A DNA stretch of 64,000 bases. It comes from an uncultured Muribaculaceae bacterium. GTDB taxonomy: Bacteria; Bacteroidota; Bacteroidia; Bacteroidales; Muribaculaceae. How positions within the stretch are numbered: position 1 is the first letter of the stretch; each line of letters opens with the position of its first letter. Below are positions 39,281 to 48,854 of this stretch, in pieces. Under the pieces are notes generated by a model. It saw only the letters and a list, made by a program, of their open reading frames with translations. It was not told the origin of the DNA and made no database searches. The position numbers and the translations under genes are program-made. Location of the stretch: NCBI GenBank assembly GCA_910584525.1, contig CAJUAT010000005.1, forward strand, positions 1-64,000, given 5' to 3'.

Positions 39281-39656
39281 GGCAGGCAAGATTTTCGACG
39301 TGAGAATTGACTCTTTTCGACAGGAGAACGGGAGAACAGGAGAGTCCGGTACTCGTTTTAGACACAAGAACGGGAGAACAGGTTACTCGTTTGTGGATCA
39401 ATGTCTCGAAAGCAAGACATGGTGAGCAGCTCCTTTACGAGCTGCGATGAGGTCCAGTTAACCATGTCTTGCCTCTACCGAGGCAGGTCTTGACTCTAAC
39501 TGGTTCAGTTCTGCGATACCAAAACGAGCGCTGATACAAAAAAGCATACCCGACTCTCCCGTTCTATCGCCAAAAAAGAGTACCGTCTCTCCTGTTCTCC
39601 CGTTCTCCCGTCGAAAAAAAGTCAGTGCTACCGTCGAAAAGAGTCAGTGCTGCCGA
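39279..39656. repeat. Large near-palindromic intergenic element
   Basis: The best-matched arms are 39309-39344 and 39587-39623 (GGAGAACGGGAGAACAGGAG against its complement). Matching extends outwards through TTTTCGAC/GTCGAAAA repeats spaced 22-23 bases apart to about 39279 and 39656, and inwards to about 39396 and 39519. The centre has further hairpins: GCAAGACATGG/CCATGTCTTGC (39412-39422, 39462-39472), GCAGCTC/GAGCTGC, and GCCTC/GAGGC. No convincing reading frame. It ends 11 bases from the rnz stop codon, so rnz transcripts would run into it. Confidence 0.75.
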
Positions 39657-39666
39657 CGAAGAGATG

Positions 39667-40578
39667 TCAGACATCGAGGATGAGGCCCTCGCGGTTGCGT
39701 ATGGCATCAGGATGGATTTTCATGGCCTCCTCCACGAAAACCGCGTCATCGGAATAGCGTGAGGAATAATGGCCTGTCAGCAGCCGGCGGGCGCCGGCGT
39801 CACGCGCCACCATGGCAGCCTGCTCGGCAGTGCTGTGAAACCGTGCACGCGCCAGATCGCCATGCTCACGGGTATACGTGGTCTCATGAAACAGAAGGTC
39901 CACCTCCCCTATCTTCGACGCCAGCCCCGGCATATAGAGAGTATCCGACATATGCGCATATTTGCGGCCCTTGTCGCCGGGAGTGGTGAGCAACGCATTG
40001 GGCACGACGCTGCCGTCGGCCTTGACGAAGTCGGCCCCCTCCTTGATCTCACGCATCTTGTAAAGCGGCACGCCATGATAATCGCACACATCACGGCGGA
40101 TATGCCGCAGCGAGTCCTTCTCCTCGAACACATACCCCACATCCGGCACACGATGCTCCAGCGGTATCGTGCGCACCTTAAGAGCTCCCGTGTCGAGAAT
40201 CACACTTTCCTCCGGCTCTATGACATTGAACTCCAGCTCAAACGACAAGTCACGGGAAAAATAACCGAATATGGTCTCCAGAATCCTCTTGCCGTCGGCA
40301 AATGTATGGATTGTGAGCTTACCCTCCTTGCCGCCGAGAGCCAGGGTGGATACCAGCCCCGGGAGTCCCAGCACATGGTCGCCGTGAAGATGGGTGATGA
40401 AGATATGGCGCAGCCGCCCGAACTTCAGTCTCTGTCGCTGAAACTGAAGCTGGGCGCCTTCACCGCAGTCAATCATATAGAGCGTGCCACGGTGCTCCAC
40501 CACCGTCGACGACGGCTGATGCTTCACCGTAGGCTTCGCCGACCCGCAGCCAAGCGTATGTATCCTGAAATCACTCAT
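39667..40578 (-). CDS. rnz: Ribonuclease Z
   Basis: A 303-residue metallo-beta-lactamase-fold endonuclease that removes 3' trailers from tRNA precursors. The zinc-binding motif HLHGDH is at residues 63-68, and further ligands are visible in YAHMSDT, FHETTY and TGHYSSRY. The start ATG at 40578 overlaps the alpha-2-macroglobulin stop codon (ATGAGTGA), so translation is coupled; another ATG three codons upstream is possible. It is the last gene of the sigma-factor gene cluster and is followed by the large palindrome rather than a simple terminator. Confidence 0.95.
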   Translation of the reverse strand: MSDFRIHTLGCGSAKPTVKHQPSSTVVEHRGTLYMIDCGEGAQLQFQRQRLKFGRLRHIFITHLHGDHVLGLPGLVSTLALGGKEGKLTIHTFADGKRILETIFGYFSRDLSFELEFNVIEPEESVILDTGALKVRTIPLEHRVPDVGYVFEEKDSLRHIRRDVCDYHGVPLYKMREIKEGADFVKADGSVVPNALLTTPGDKGRKYAHMSDTLYMPGLASKIGEVDLLFHETTYTREHGDLARARFHSTAEQAAMVARDAGARRLLTGHYSSRYSDDAVFVEEAMKIHPDAIRNREGLILDV

Positions 40579-43500
40579 CAACGCCAAGAATTTTTCCCGC
40601 AGAATGGGCAGTGATCACAGGAGCATACTGGCTCTGGGCCTCCGCAATGCCGAGAGTATATTCGCCGGCACGGTCCACATGACACTCATAGCTTATCACA
40701 TGCGTACCCTTGCCGAGGAAAGGTATGAACAGATTCGTGCACGTATTGCGCACCTCGCGATAGAACCACACGCCGTCGGAAGAGGTATAGCCCGACAGCT
40801 GGTCTACAGGCTCGAGACATGCCGAGCGGCCGTCGATGATGGCCACATAATCCATGTCGCGGTCAGTAGTCACGGTAAGCGTCACCTTCACCTTGTCGCC
40901 GACTTTCAGCTCACCCTTCAGCGCCTTGCCGTCGACGACGCTGTAGATATTCTTCTCGACCTTCAGCTGAGGCACTCCCTGGCTCTTGACCTCGAGCACA
41001 GGAGCCACATACTGGCTTACTACGCCGCCCCATGCCGGATCGTGCGACGGCTTATCAATCACGATGCCGCCATTCCTTACCTGCTCGGGCGTCAACGTCA
41101 CCGTAAAGCTGTCGGTAAGCTTCGACCTGCGGGGAAGCTTCACGACCTTGTCGCCAATCGAGAGGACCGCCGGCGCCTGAGGCACTGTCCAGTCGGGACC
41201 CGTGGCTACAAGAGCCTGTATCACCTCCGCAGTGCCCTGCATGGCACCCCAGTCGAGCGTCTGCTTCGACATCACCAGCCACTGGCGAAGACCGTTAATC
41301 TCACCCACATACTTCATAGGCTCCCCCTTGGACATCTCGCCATAGGCTTCGAGCACCTGAGCCGTGGTGATCAGAGGATTCCAGCCGCTCCAGCTTCCCT
41401 TGAGGTTCATGAAGCACATACCGCGCTCCGGAGTCACCGTGGCATACTGGCGTACCGACTCCAGGATAGCGCCGGCCAGCGACTTGTTGCCGAGCCGTTG
41501 CTCCAGCGTCACCGCCGTAGCCTTGTTGTATATGTCGAAATTCTTCCATTCGGCGGCTATCGCCTTCAGAGCCGCAGCCCTGAGCTGACCGAAGCCGCCG
41601 CTGTCCTTCACACCAGGGAAGAAGCTCTTGACATACAGATAGTTAAGCAGCTCAGAGGTGCTGAACGAGCGAGGTTTCGACCGCTGCCAGTTCTTGACCA
41701 GCTCCCTGTCCATATACGCGAACGCCTTCTCGGCTATCTTGGCGCCGCCCTCGGGCAGATACCCCATACCCTCGAGCATGGCGAAATGCAGCAGCACCCT
41801 GCCAGTGATATAAGGCGAGGTAGGCATGCCTGAGCACCAGCTCCAGCCGCCGTCGTTGTTCTGGCGGTTCACGAGCACCTCCATCACGCTCTTCACCGCA
41901 TCCTGCGCCTCACGGGTATCGGCATATTTCACGAGCGACTGCATGCGCAGCGTCTCGTCAGCGGCATTGTTGACCCACGGCGTATTGCCCAGCTCCACAA
42001 TCTTGAGCTGGCCGTCGCGCTGAAGATGCGACACGAGAGTGGAATCGCCGGCATTCTCCGGCGCCGCGAATGTGCGCAAAGCCTCCGCAATCTGCGGATA
42101 TTCCGACGTCAGGCCGGCACCTATGGCATTGCCGAAAAGAGCGTTTACCTGCGCCAGGATATTCTCAGAGTCAGGTTTTATGATTGCCGGGAGCGCCGTA
42201 ACGCATTCCCACAGAGGATTGCCGCAATACTGCAGCGTCACCGTGGCATCCTTGACTTTCGGAGGCATCTTCACATCCAGCCGCTGCTCGCCGGTGCCGA
42301 GATAGAAAGGCGCCGACTCGGTGACAGGAGTGCTGCTGGGGAGCACGGCCACCTCGGTGCCTTCACCATCGATATGGCCGCCGCCCGAAGCATAAGCCTT
42401 CACAATCACCGCCGACATATCGCCGGGCACGGCAAACGGCATCGTCACCACCCTCGAGCCGGACGCAGCCACTTCCTCGGCGGCGAAATCCTTGGCATAA
42501 AGCACCTTGCCCGACATGTCGGTGACTACCATCCTGCCCGACAGCGGCAAGGTCTCGCCGCTGTTGTTGTAGAGAGTCGCCGACAGCTGAGCCTCATCGC
42601 CTGTACGCAGGAATCGCGGAGCGTTCATACGCACCATCACCTTCTTGGCGGCAACAGCCGTGAGCATCTTCACATTGCCGCGCATCTCCTTGTCATAGCC
42701 TGCTATCTGGAACTGCCATGTGCCGTTGAACTGCGGCACCTCGAAGCCCAGCGTGGCCACACCCTCGGAGTCGGTGACCAGGTCGGGCATGAAGAAGGCC
42801 AACGGGCATTCCACAGGCCGTATCTCCTGCTGTTCCGCAGCTGCGGCACCGCCATAGTCACCGTTCACGGCCTCGGCATCCTCCTCGGCACTCTCCGCCT
42901 TATCCGCCATTCCCTTTGCGGCGCCATTCATGCGAGGTGCAGACATGGCCATTTTGCGCGAAGTGGTACGCACTGTGGCAAGCACCTCCTCCGACGCTCC
43001 GTCGGACACCGCTCCGGTGGATTTCACTTCATTCTGAACGTCATACACATAATAAAAGGCACCTCTGTCGAAGAGTCCGCGGTCATAAGTGTTGAGCGAC
43101 GGTATGAGGAAACGTCTGTAATTCTTGTTTCTCATCCTGTCGACGCTCGTGAAGTCGGGGCGGCACATCCCCACGCCACGCTTGCTGAGCGACACCGCCG
43201 ACGACCATGACGCCATACCGTAGGGATTGAAGCTCCACCGGAAGGGAGCCAGGGCATTAAGAGCCTCGTTCGACATCACGGCCATTGCCGGTCTGTCGGC
43301 CATAGGGCTGCCGCCCGTGGTGAACCGGAATTTCCATACCTCCTTGGCGCCAGGCTCCAGACGGTCGCGGAAACTTTCTGTCTCGATCTCCACCTTCTCC
43401 TGCTGGCTCACGGGTACCACCGTCACCACTGCCGTGGCATTCTCGAAATCATGCATGCCCGTCAGCGTCACGAACATCCTCTTGTCGGCAGCCGGCGACG

Positions 43501-46372
43501 CTACCCTGACATCCGCCATGCCGTCGGATACCTTAACCCATTTCTTCTCCACAATCCTTTCGCCGTCGTCGATCACGCAGAATATATGGCTGTTGTCATA
43601 ACTTGACCCAGCCGCTATCGACACGTGGGTCTGACCCGGCTTCATGTCGACAGTCCTCTCAGGGGTCCACATAGCCGTCCTCACCGGCGGCTTTCTGTCG
43701 CCACGACGCCAGAGTATCACCTCGCTGCTCACATTTGCCCCCTCCTCACTGTCGGCCATATCCTGCGACAGCGAGAAGAGAAGCCTGTAACGCCCCGAGG
43801 ACATGCCGGCGAAGTCTGGCTTGAACGAGCCCGACATGAACTCACCTTTCCGTACCTCCTTGCCGGTACTGTCGGTGATGGTATAATATACATTCTTCTG
43901 CACGGGATGACCTGTGACATCGTTCACGGTCACATTGCATGCCGTCACATCGCCGGCCTCCATGCGGTCGGGTATGTTGGCGCGTATGCTGTAAGGCGAC
44001 ACGAGGGAGAACATCGACACGGGAGCCTTCTGCGACTCGCCGTCGGGGGCGGTCACCTCCACGGCAAGAGTGAAGAGTCCCTTGGCATAGGGGGTGTCGC
44101 GCAGCGTGGCCGTGGGCAACGATATGGCGAACTTCCCGGCATCGTCGGTCACGGTGGTGCCGTAGCATTCCTGCTCGGTGTCGCACATTCCCCACCAGCG
44201 GAGCCATGGCGTGTAGGTCACAGTATATTTCACCTTGGCGCCGGCAACCGGCATCCCGGCATATGTCATGGCCGTGCCGTCGATGGCGAGCACATCGCCA
44301 AGCCGGAAGTTGTCTGACGCCTTCCCTGTGGTAACCTTGAAGCCGGGCGCCTTGTAATCGGCGACCTCAAAACCGGCATCGGCCACAATACGCCCTCCCG
44401 ACAGCATACGCACACGCCATGTGCCCAAAAGACCCGACGAGGGTATGCCGAATTTGCCGTTGACACGGCCAAAGCTGTCGGCCACAAGTGTCAGCGTGTC
44501 GACGCCCTGCCCGTTGGCATCCGCAAGTATCACCTGCACCTCCTTGCCCGGAAGCTCCCGGAACTCATTCCCTTTCCTATCGGCTACAACTCCCGCAAAC
44601 TTCATCTCCTGACCCGGCTTGTATATCGACAGGTCGGTAAGCAGTTTGCCGCAGGTCTGATTCCTGTCGTCACGGTTTGCGGCGCCGTAATTCCAGTAGG
44701 AAGTATGAGCCACGCTACCCTTTCTGCGTACCGACACCTTGCCGTTCTTTGCGGGGAGCACCACGGAGCCGTCGGCATCCGTGGTGAATGTCTGTCGTTC
44801 GGGAGTACCTCGGTATACGTTTTCCGTCCAGATCACGGTAGCACCCTGCACCGGTGCCTGGTTGGAGGCATCCACCACATATAGCCGCTTGCGGCCGTCG
44901 GCACGGTCGGTGACCATGAAATAGCTTATGTCGCTGACGAGGAAAGTACGGCTTGATATGTCCGACGTCCCGTTGCTGACGATTCCCGACGCATCGGCGC
45001 CGGCACTCGCATATATGGCATATACGCCCGGCTCGAGACCCGCCATGGCAAGCGTGTCGACAGCGATGTCGGGAGCCGTGCCGCCCACGGCGAAGGGAAC
45101 CTTTTTCACCAGCCGCCCTTTGCCGGTCATATCCTTATAGTTGGCCCACCCGTCGGTGAACGTGTCAGGGAATCTGTATATCAGTAAATTGCCGCTGTAT
45201 ATACCGGTGGCGTTCAGCCCGCATTTCCATGCCGTCGAGGGGAGCACAGCTTCAGGATACGACAGGTTTACCGATTTGCTCGTAAGCTCTTCGATAATGT
45301 CATGCACCTCGCCGAGTCCTAATGCCGAGGGATATTTCGCGGCATACCCTCTCGCAATTTCAAGAGCCTTGCGCCGCCCATCGTTGACAGCCTTGGCCGT
45401 CGGCTCCTTGCCGCCCGTCTCCCTTCCATTCCGGGAATAGAGGCTGCGGGCATAGTCGGCAACGAAGCGGGCGCCGTATGCCGTATCGCCATAGCGGCCA
45501 TAGCACTCCTCGAGCCAAGCCTTGCGTTTGGGGGCATAGCTCAGTATGTCGTAATATCCGCAGGCGAAGAGAGCCTCCAGCTCCATGTTGCCTTTCTCTT
45601 TGTTGGTGCTGATACCCTTGTCGAGAAGGCTTTTACGCATTTCTGCGCATCTGTCGGCGGGAGTCACCGTGCATGCGTCGCCGAAGCGCAGCGGCTCGTT
45701 ACCCGTGGCATACGTGCCGACATACTCAGCACCTTTGAGGCGTATGAAATCCATGACTGTCATACCTGCGCGTCGCGCGTCGGCGGTGTTCACCAGCAGC
45801 CCGGCAACTTCGGCGAGAGGAACATCACCGGAGATGCGCCCGGCGGCGTCGGCGACCGTGGCCATCACGCTCTCGGCAAACATGCCGCCGCTCCATTCGA
45901 GCACGTCGGCAGGCCGGTCGGCAAGGGGTATGTCACGCTGGTCGTAGACCCACCGCCGCGAGTTGTAGACATTGTTAAGCAGCTGAGCCTTGCACATCAG
46001 GGCCATGGCGTTCCACGGCGACGCGAGGCTTGAGGCAAGCGTGTCGAAACGCGCGATATTCCCGTTGACGTTGTTGTCGGCATCTATTTCCGAGGAGGCC
46101 ACCGTCATCTGTATTGCCGCGCGTATGGCGTTGAGGCCGTCGCCGGCACCTAAAGCCTTGGCATACTCCGCACGGGCGTTGCCCATCACTGTCTGCGGAT
46201 AGGCGAAGTCAGGCTTGGCAAAGGTATTGGCGCTATTCCGCGCCGTCTGAGCCGTCGTGGTTCGCTTGCCGCTAACCCGTTTTCCCATGGCAGGCATGCT
46301 TATACTTATAATGCAAAAGAAGGCGAGCGTCAGCCACACCTTCGTTCCTTTTATGTTGTTCCTCTTTTTCAT
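40571..46372 (-). CDS. Alpha-2-macroglobulin family protein without thioester motif
   Basis: A 1,933-residue exported protein. A signal peptide spans about residues 1-30 (KVWLTLAFFCIISISMPAMG). It has macroglobulin-like beta-sandwich domains (MG2-like LSIYKPGQEMKFAGVV near 590), the A2M core (FFMPDLVTDSEGVATLGFEVPQFNGTW near 1,200-1,225) and a helical terpenoid-cyclase-like domain afterwards. The thioester motif CxEQ is not present: the equivalent segment reads PDSENILAQV. Bacterial relatives trap proteases in the periplasm and protect the envelope; members without the thioester must work by another route. It starts 12 bases after the Spy-like gene and overlaps rnz. Confidence 0.92.
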   Translation of the reverse strand: MKKRNNIKGTKVWLTLAFFCIISISMPAMGKRVSGKRTTTAQTARNSANTFAKPDFAYPQTVMGNARAEYAKALGAGDGLNAIRAAIQMTVASSEIDADNNVNGNIARFDTLASSLASPWNAMALMCKAQLLNNVYNSRRWVYDQRDIPLADRPADVLEWSGGMFAESVMATVADAAGRISGDVPLAEVAGLLVNTADARRAGMTVMDFIRLKGAEYVGTYATGNEPLRFGDACTVTPADRCAEMRKSLLDKGISTNKEKGNMELEALFACGYYDILSYAPKRKAWLEECYGRYGDTAYGARFVADYARSLYSRNGRETGGKEPTAKAVNDGRRKALEIARGYAAKYPSALGLGEVHDIIEELTSKSVNLSYPEAVLPSTAWKCGLNATGIYSGNLLIYRFPDTFTDGWANYKDMTGKGRLVKKVPFAVGGTAPDIAVDTLAMAGLEPGVYAIYASAGADASGIVSNGTSDISSRTFLVSDISYFMVTDRADGRKRLYVVDASNQAPVQGATVIWTENVYRGTPERQTFTTDADGSVVLPAKNGKVSVRRKGSVAHTSYWNYGAANRDDRNQTCGKLLTDLSIYKPGQEMKFAGVVADRKGNEFRELPGKEVQVILADANGQGVDTLTLVADSFGRVNGKFGIPSSGLLGTWRVRMLSGGRIVADAGFEVADYKAPGFKVTTGKASDNFRLGDVLAIDGTAMTYAGMPVAGAKVKYTVTYTPWLRWWGMCDTEQECYGTTVTDDAGKFAISLPTATLRDTPYAKGLFTLAVEVTAPDGESQKAPVSMFSLVSPYSIRANIPDRMEAGDVTACNVTVNDVTGHPVQKNVYYTITDSTGKEVRKGEFMSGSFKPDFAGMSSGRYRLLFSLSQDMADSEEGANVSSEVILWRRGDRKPPVRTAMWTPERTVDMKPGQTHVSIAAGSSYDNSHIFCVIDDGERIVEKKWVKVSDGMADVRVASPAADKRMFVTLTGMHDFENATAVVTVVPVSQQEKVEIETESFRDRLEPGAKEVWKFRFTTGGSPMADRPAMAVMSNEALNALAPFRWSFNPYGMASWSSAVSLSKRGVGMCRPDFTSVDRMRNKNYRRFLIPSLNTYDRGLFDRGAFYYVYDVQNEVKSTGAVSDGASEEVLATVRTTSRKMAMSAPRMNGAAKGMADKAESAEEDAEAVNGDYGGAAAAEQQEIRPVECPLAFFMPDLVTDSEGVATLGFEVPQFNGTWQFQIAGYDKEMRGNVKMLTAVAAKKVMVRMNAPRFLRTGDEAQLSATLYNNSGETLPLSGRMVVTDMSGKVLYAKDFAAEEVAASGSRVVTMPFAVPGDMSAVIVKAYASGGGHIDGEGTEVAVLPSSTPVTESAPFYLGTGEQRLDVKMPPKVKDATVTLQYCGNPLWECVTALPAIIKPDSENILAQVNALFGNAIGAGLTSEYPQIAEALRTFAAPENAGDSTLVSHLQRDGQLKIVELGNTPWVNNAADETLRMQSLVKYADTREAQDAVKSVMEVLVNRQNNDGGWSWCSGMPTSPYITGRVLLHFAMLEGMGYLPEGGAKIAEKAFAYMDRELVKNWQRSKPRSFSTSELLNYLYVKSFFPGVKDSGGFGQLRAAALKAIAAEWKNFDIYNKATAVTLEQRLGNKSLAGAILESVRQYATVTPERGMCFMNLKGSWSGWNPLITTAQVLEAYGEMSKGEPMKYVGEINGLRQWLVMSKQTLDWGAMQGTAEVIQALVATGPDWTVPQAPAVLSIGDKVVKLPRRSKLTDSFTVTLTPEQVRNGGIVIDKPSHDPAWGGVVSQYVAPVLEVKSQGVPQLKVEKNIYSVVDGKALKGELKVGDKVKVTLTVTTDRDMDYVAIIDGRSACLEPVDQLSGYTSSDGVWFYREVRNTCTNLFIPFLGKGTHVISYECHVDRAGEYTLGIAEAQSQYAPVITAHSAGKILGVDE

Positions 46373-46384
46373 CTGCCTGTAAGG

Positions 46385-46855
46385 TTATCTCTGTGTTCTA
46401 TTTTTCTCCCGTCGTTCACGGTGCATTTTCCTCAGTCGCCGGTTAAAATTCTCGTCGGCCTCCTTCATCTTGAAAATCTGTTTCGGCGACAGGAACTTTG
46501 AGAACTGACCGTCATATTTCTTCTCGATGGCTGCGCCTTTTTCCCTGGCGTTGTTCATGGCATCCACGGCAGCCTTGTAATCCTCGTCGCTGGCGTTGGA
46601 AGAGTTGCGCACCTTACGCTCCTGTGCCTTAACGCTACGGAAGAGGTTCCACCGCTCCTCGCTGAGGTTGTTGTAGACCTCCTCGAACTGTTTTTTCTGC
46701 GCGGCGTCAAGACCCATTTCCTGCGACAGGAACTCAACACGATATTGCTGAATCTCCCTGCGCATCGCCGCCTTGTCCTTACCTGTCTTGTTCTGCGCCA
46801 TAACCGGCAGTAGTGCCGTCATCAGCAGCAGCATTGTCAAAAATATCTTCTTCAT
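46385..46855 (-). CDS. Periplasmic Spy/CpxP-like helical protein
   Basis: A 156-residue exported protein. The signal peptide is MKKIFLTMLLLMTALLPVMAQ; the mature part is highly charged and all-helical, with pattern QEMGLDAAQKKQFEEVYNNL and FLSPKQIFKMKEADENF, like Spy/CpxP (LTxxQ) chaperones. It probably binds unfolded periplasmic proteins or senses envelope stress. The start at 46855 gives a clean signal peptide and lies ten bases after the upstream gene's stop; an earlier in-frame ATG at 46882 would lie inside that gene. Confidence 0.8.
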   Translation of the reverse strand: MKKIFLTMLLLMTALLPVMAQNKTGKDKAAMRREIQQYRVEFLSQEMGLDAAQKKQFEEVYNNLSEERWNLFRSVKAQERKVRNSSNASDEDYKAAVDAMNNAREKGAAIEKKYDGQFSKFLSPKQIFKMKEADENFNRRLRKMHRERREKNRTQR

Positions 46856-46865
46856 GTCAAATAGC

Positions 46866-47306
46866 TTATTCGGTTTCGCCAAGGCTCTCGAAGTCCTCCT
46901 CGAAGTCCTCTATGCTGTCGTACGACGATGCCACGTCATTCTCAATCTCCATGTCGGAGAGCATATTGTCGGGCACATAAAAACTCTCGCTCTGCGCCGC
47001 CTGGTCCATAAGCAGGGCTATCTGCTGCGGCGGATTGTCGAGATTGATGGATTCCGTTTTCATAAACCGTCCGAACACGTTCATCATCAGCCATATGCCG
47101 CCGAACATCGCCGCCAGATAAACATATGGCTTCAATTTCTGCCAGCGCGTCATCTCCACATGCCTCTCTATTGCCGCCATCTCCGGCAACGATGTTAGCA
47201 CCTTATCTGTCACGGAGTCAAAATAGTTGTCGGGAACCCGCATATGCAAGTCCCGGCCAAACTTCCTCTCAAGCTCCTTCTCAGCTATATCATATTTGTC
47301 CGACAT
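46866..47306 (-). CDS. Single-pass membrane protein, putative anti-sigma factor
   Basis: A 146-residue protein with a cytoplasmic N-terminal part (residues 1-58), one membrane helix (about 59-79, KPYVYLAAMFGGIWLMMNVFG) and an acidic extracytoplasmic tail rich in Asp, Glu and Ser. Its topology and position close to an ECF sigma factor gene and a Spy-like gene fit the Bacteroidales sigma/anti-sigma/Spy arrangement; it has no zinc-binding anti-sigma motif (HxxxCxxC). The role is inference from context. Confidence 0.65.
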   Translation of the reverse strand: MSDKYDIAEKELERKFGRDLHMRVPDNYFDSVTDKVLTSLPEMAAIERHVEMTRWQKLKPYVYLAAMFGGIWLMMNVFGRFMKTESINLDNPPQQIALLMDQAAQSESFYVPDNMLSDMEIENDVASSYDSIEDFEEDFESLGETE

Positions 47307-47322
47307 TACCTATCAATTATTA

Positions 47323-47330
47323 CAAATCTA
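47323..47330 (-). promoter_or_regulatory. Possible internal -7 box before the putative anti-sigma gene
   Basis: TAGATTTG on the minus strand matches the -7 consensus, with a predicted start of transcription near 47317, but no good -33 box is seen. The 108-base gap after the permease gene leaves room for a separate transcript of the last four genes. Confidence 0.3.
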
Positions 47331-47414
47331 CTTACTCCGACATTCCTACCGCGCATAGGTTTAATCGGCCATTCAATTTTTCGCACCACCCGTGTGATAC
47401 AAAAAAGAGTTGTG

Positions 47415-48854
47415 TCAGAGTTTGATGAGGCCTGTGGCATAGGCGGCGACGGATGCTGCCGAAAGGAGGGCCAGCAGGATGCATACGGTCAGTTCGCCGG
47501 CCGTGAAGTAATGCTTCCACGATGATGCCCTGCTGAGCACGATGCCATAGTACCTGTTTTTCTCCTTGCCGGCAGTGATATAAAATCCGGTGCCGGCGAG
47601 ATAGAACACCGATGTGGCCATAAGAGTAGGTCCCGCGGAATAGAGCATCCATACGCAGGATATGGAGCAAATGATAGCCACCGGCAACGACTTGCGGAGC
47701 CCGTGGGCGTTGGCAATCCCTAATTTTATGAGATAGAGGGCAGAGAAGAGATAGCATGGAAGCACCATCATGCCTGTAATCTGGAGGGCTGCCATATACA
47801 CATCGTCGCTCATGGCCACGATTATCAGGAACACCGACATGGCAACGCTCGACACGCGGAGGCCGAAAGCGGGCATGTCATGGCTGTTGAGCTTCTTGAA
47901 ACGCTTGGGGAATATGCCCGTATTCGCCGCCTCCATAGGCACCTGCGCGCATACCATGGTCCATGACACCCATGAGCCGGCCACCGACAGTATCACCGTG
48001 ACGATTACCGTCCAGTATGCCCAAGGGCCGCAGCATTCACGCAGCAGATAGGCCACCGACGGGTCCTCGAGATTACTCAGCTGCATCCTGTCGAGTATGC
48101 CGAAGCTCAGCACCGACACAAGGGCATAAAGGATCCAGGCCGTACCGAAACCAATTACTCCGGCTCTGCTGACATCGCGGGGCTTGCGCGCTCGCGCCGA
48201 CATCATGACCGCCCCCTCGATGCCTATGAAGCACCACAGCGTCACCAGCATCGTATCGCGAACCTGCGTAGTAAGGTCGCCGAAGCCGGCGAATCCGGGC
48301 CATGACTCCCCGGCCACCGGTAGCCGGAACCATATCGACAGCAATATGATGATCAGCAATATCGGCACTATCTTCAGCACCGTCATGATGTTGTTGAGCT
48401 GCCGGGCCGTCTTCAACCCTCCCGACACCAGGAAGTACATCCCCCATATGAACGCGAGGCCGAAGAGCACCATCTTCCAGTCGTGGTGCAGCAAGGATGG
48501 AAAGAAAGAGCCGAAAGCGTCGTTGAGCATCACGGCATAAGCCACATTGGCGAAGCATACGCACAGCCAGTAGCCCCAGGCCATCAGAAAACCGGCATAA
48601 CGGCCGAAGCCGGCACGCGCGTATTCATAGATGCCTGCGTTAAGTTCAGGACATTTCAGACTCAGCTGACGGAAAGTATATACCAGCGAGAGCATTGCGG
48701 CGGCCGTGATACCCCAGGCCACCATGCTCGCGGCAAGACCGGAACTCGACGCTATGTTCTGCGGTATGTTGAAGATACCGGAACCTACCATCATGCTGAA
48801 AACCATGGCACTGAGCCCACCCAATCCTAATTTGCGGACAGGTCCTCCGGTCAT
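47415..48854 (-). CDS. APC-family amino acid permease (basic amino acid antiporter type)
   Basis: A 479-residue, about 12-helix transporter. The first helix has the unwound substrate-binding motif GSGIF (residues 24-28), typical of amino acid-polyamine-organocation carriers; overall it resembles the arginine/ornithine antiporter group. The substrate is not certain. Its start codon overlaps the sigma-factor stop by four bases (ATGA), so the two are translationally coupled, an unexpected place for a permease gene. Confidence 0.85.
   Translation of the reverse strand: MTGGPVRKLGLGGLSAMVFSMMVGSGIFNIPQNIASSSGLAASMVAWGITAAAMLSLVYTFRQLSLKCPELNAGIYEYARAGFGRYAGFLMAWGYWLCVCFANVAYAVMLNDAFGSFFPSLLHHDWKMVLFGLAFIWGMYFLVSGGLKTARQLNNIMTVLKIVPILLIIILLSIWFRLPVAGESWPGFAGFGDLTTQVRDTMLVTLWCFIGIEGAVMMSARARKPRDVSRAGVIGFGTAWILYALVSVLSFGILDRMQLSNLEDPSVAYLLRECCGPWAYWTVIVTVILSVAGSWVSWTMVCAQVPMEAANTGIFPKRFKKLNSHDMPAFGLRVSSVAMSVFLIIVAMSDDVYMAALQITGMMVLPCYLFSALYLIKLGIANAHGLRKSLPVAIICSISCVWMLYSAGPTLMATSVFYLAGTGFYITAGKEKNRYYGIVLSRASSWKHYFTAGELTVCILLALLSAASVAAYATGLIKL

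Noticed and set aside
39279..39656. Retron-type msr/msd RNA
   Set aside because: The paired outer arms and inner stems suggested this, but no reverse transcriptase gene is nearby.
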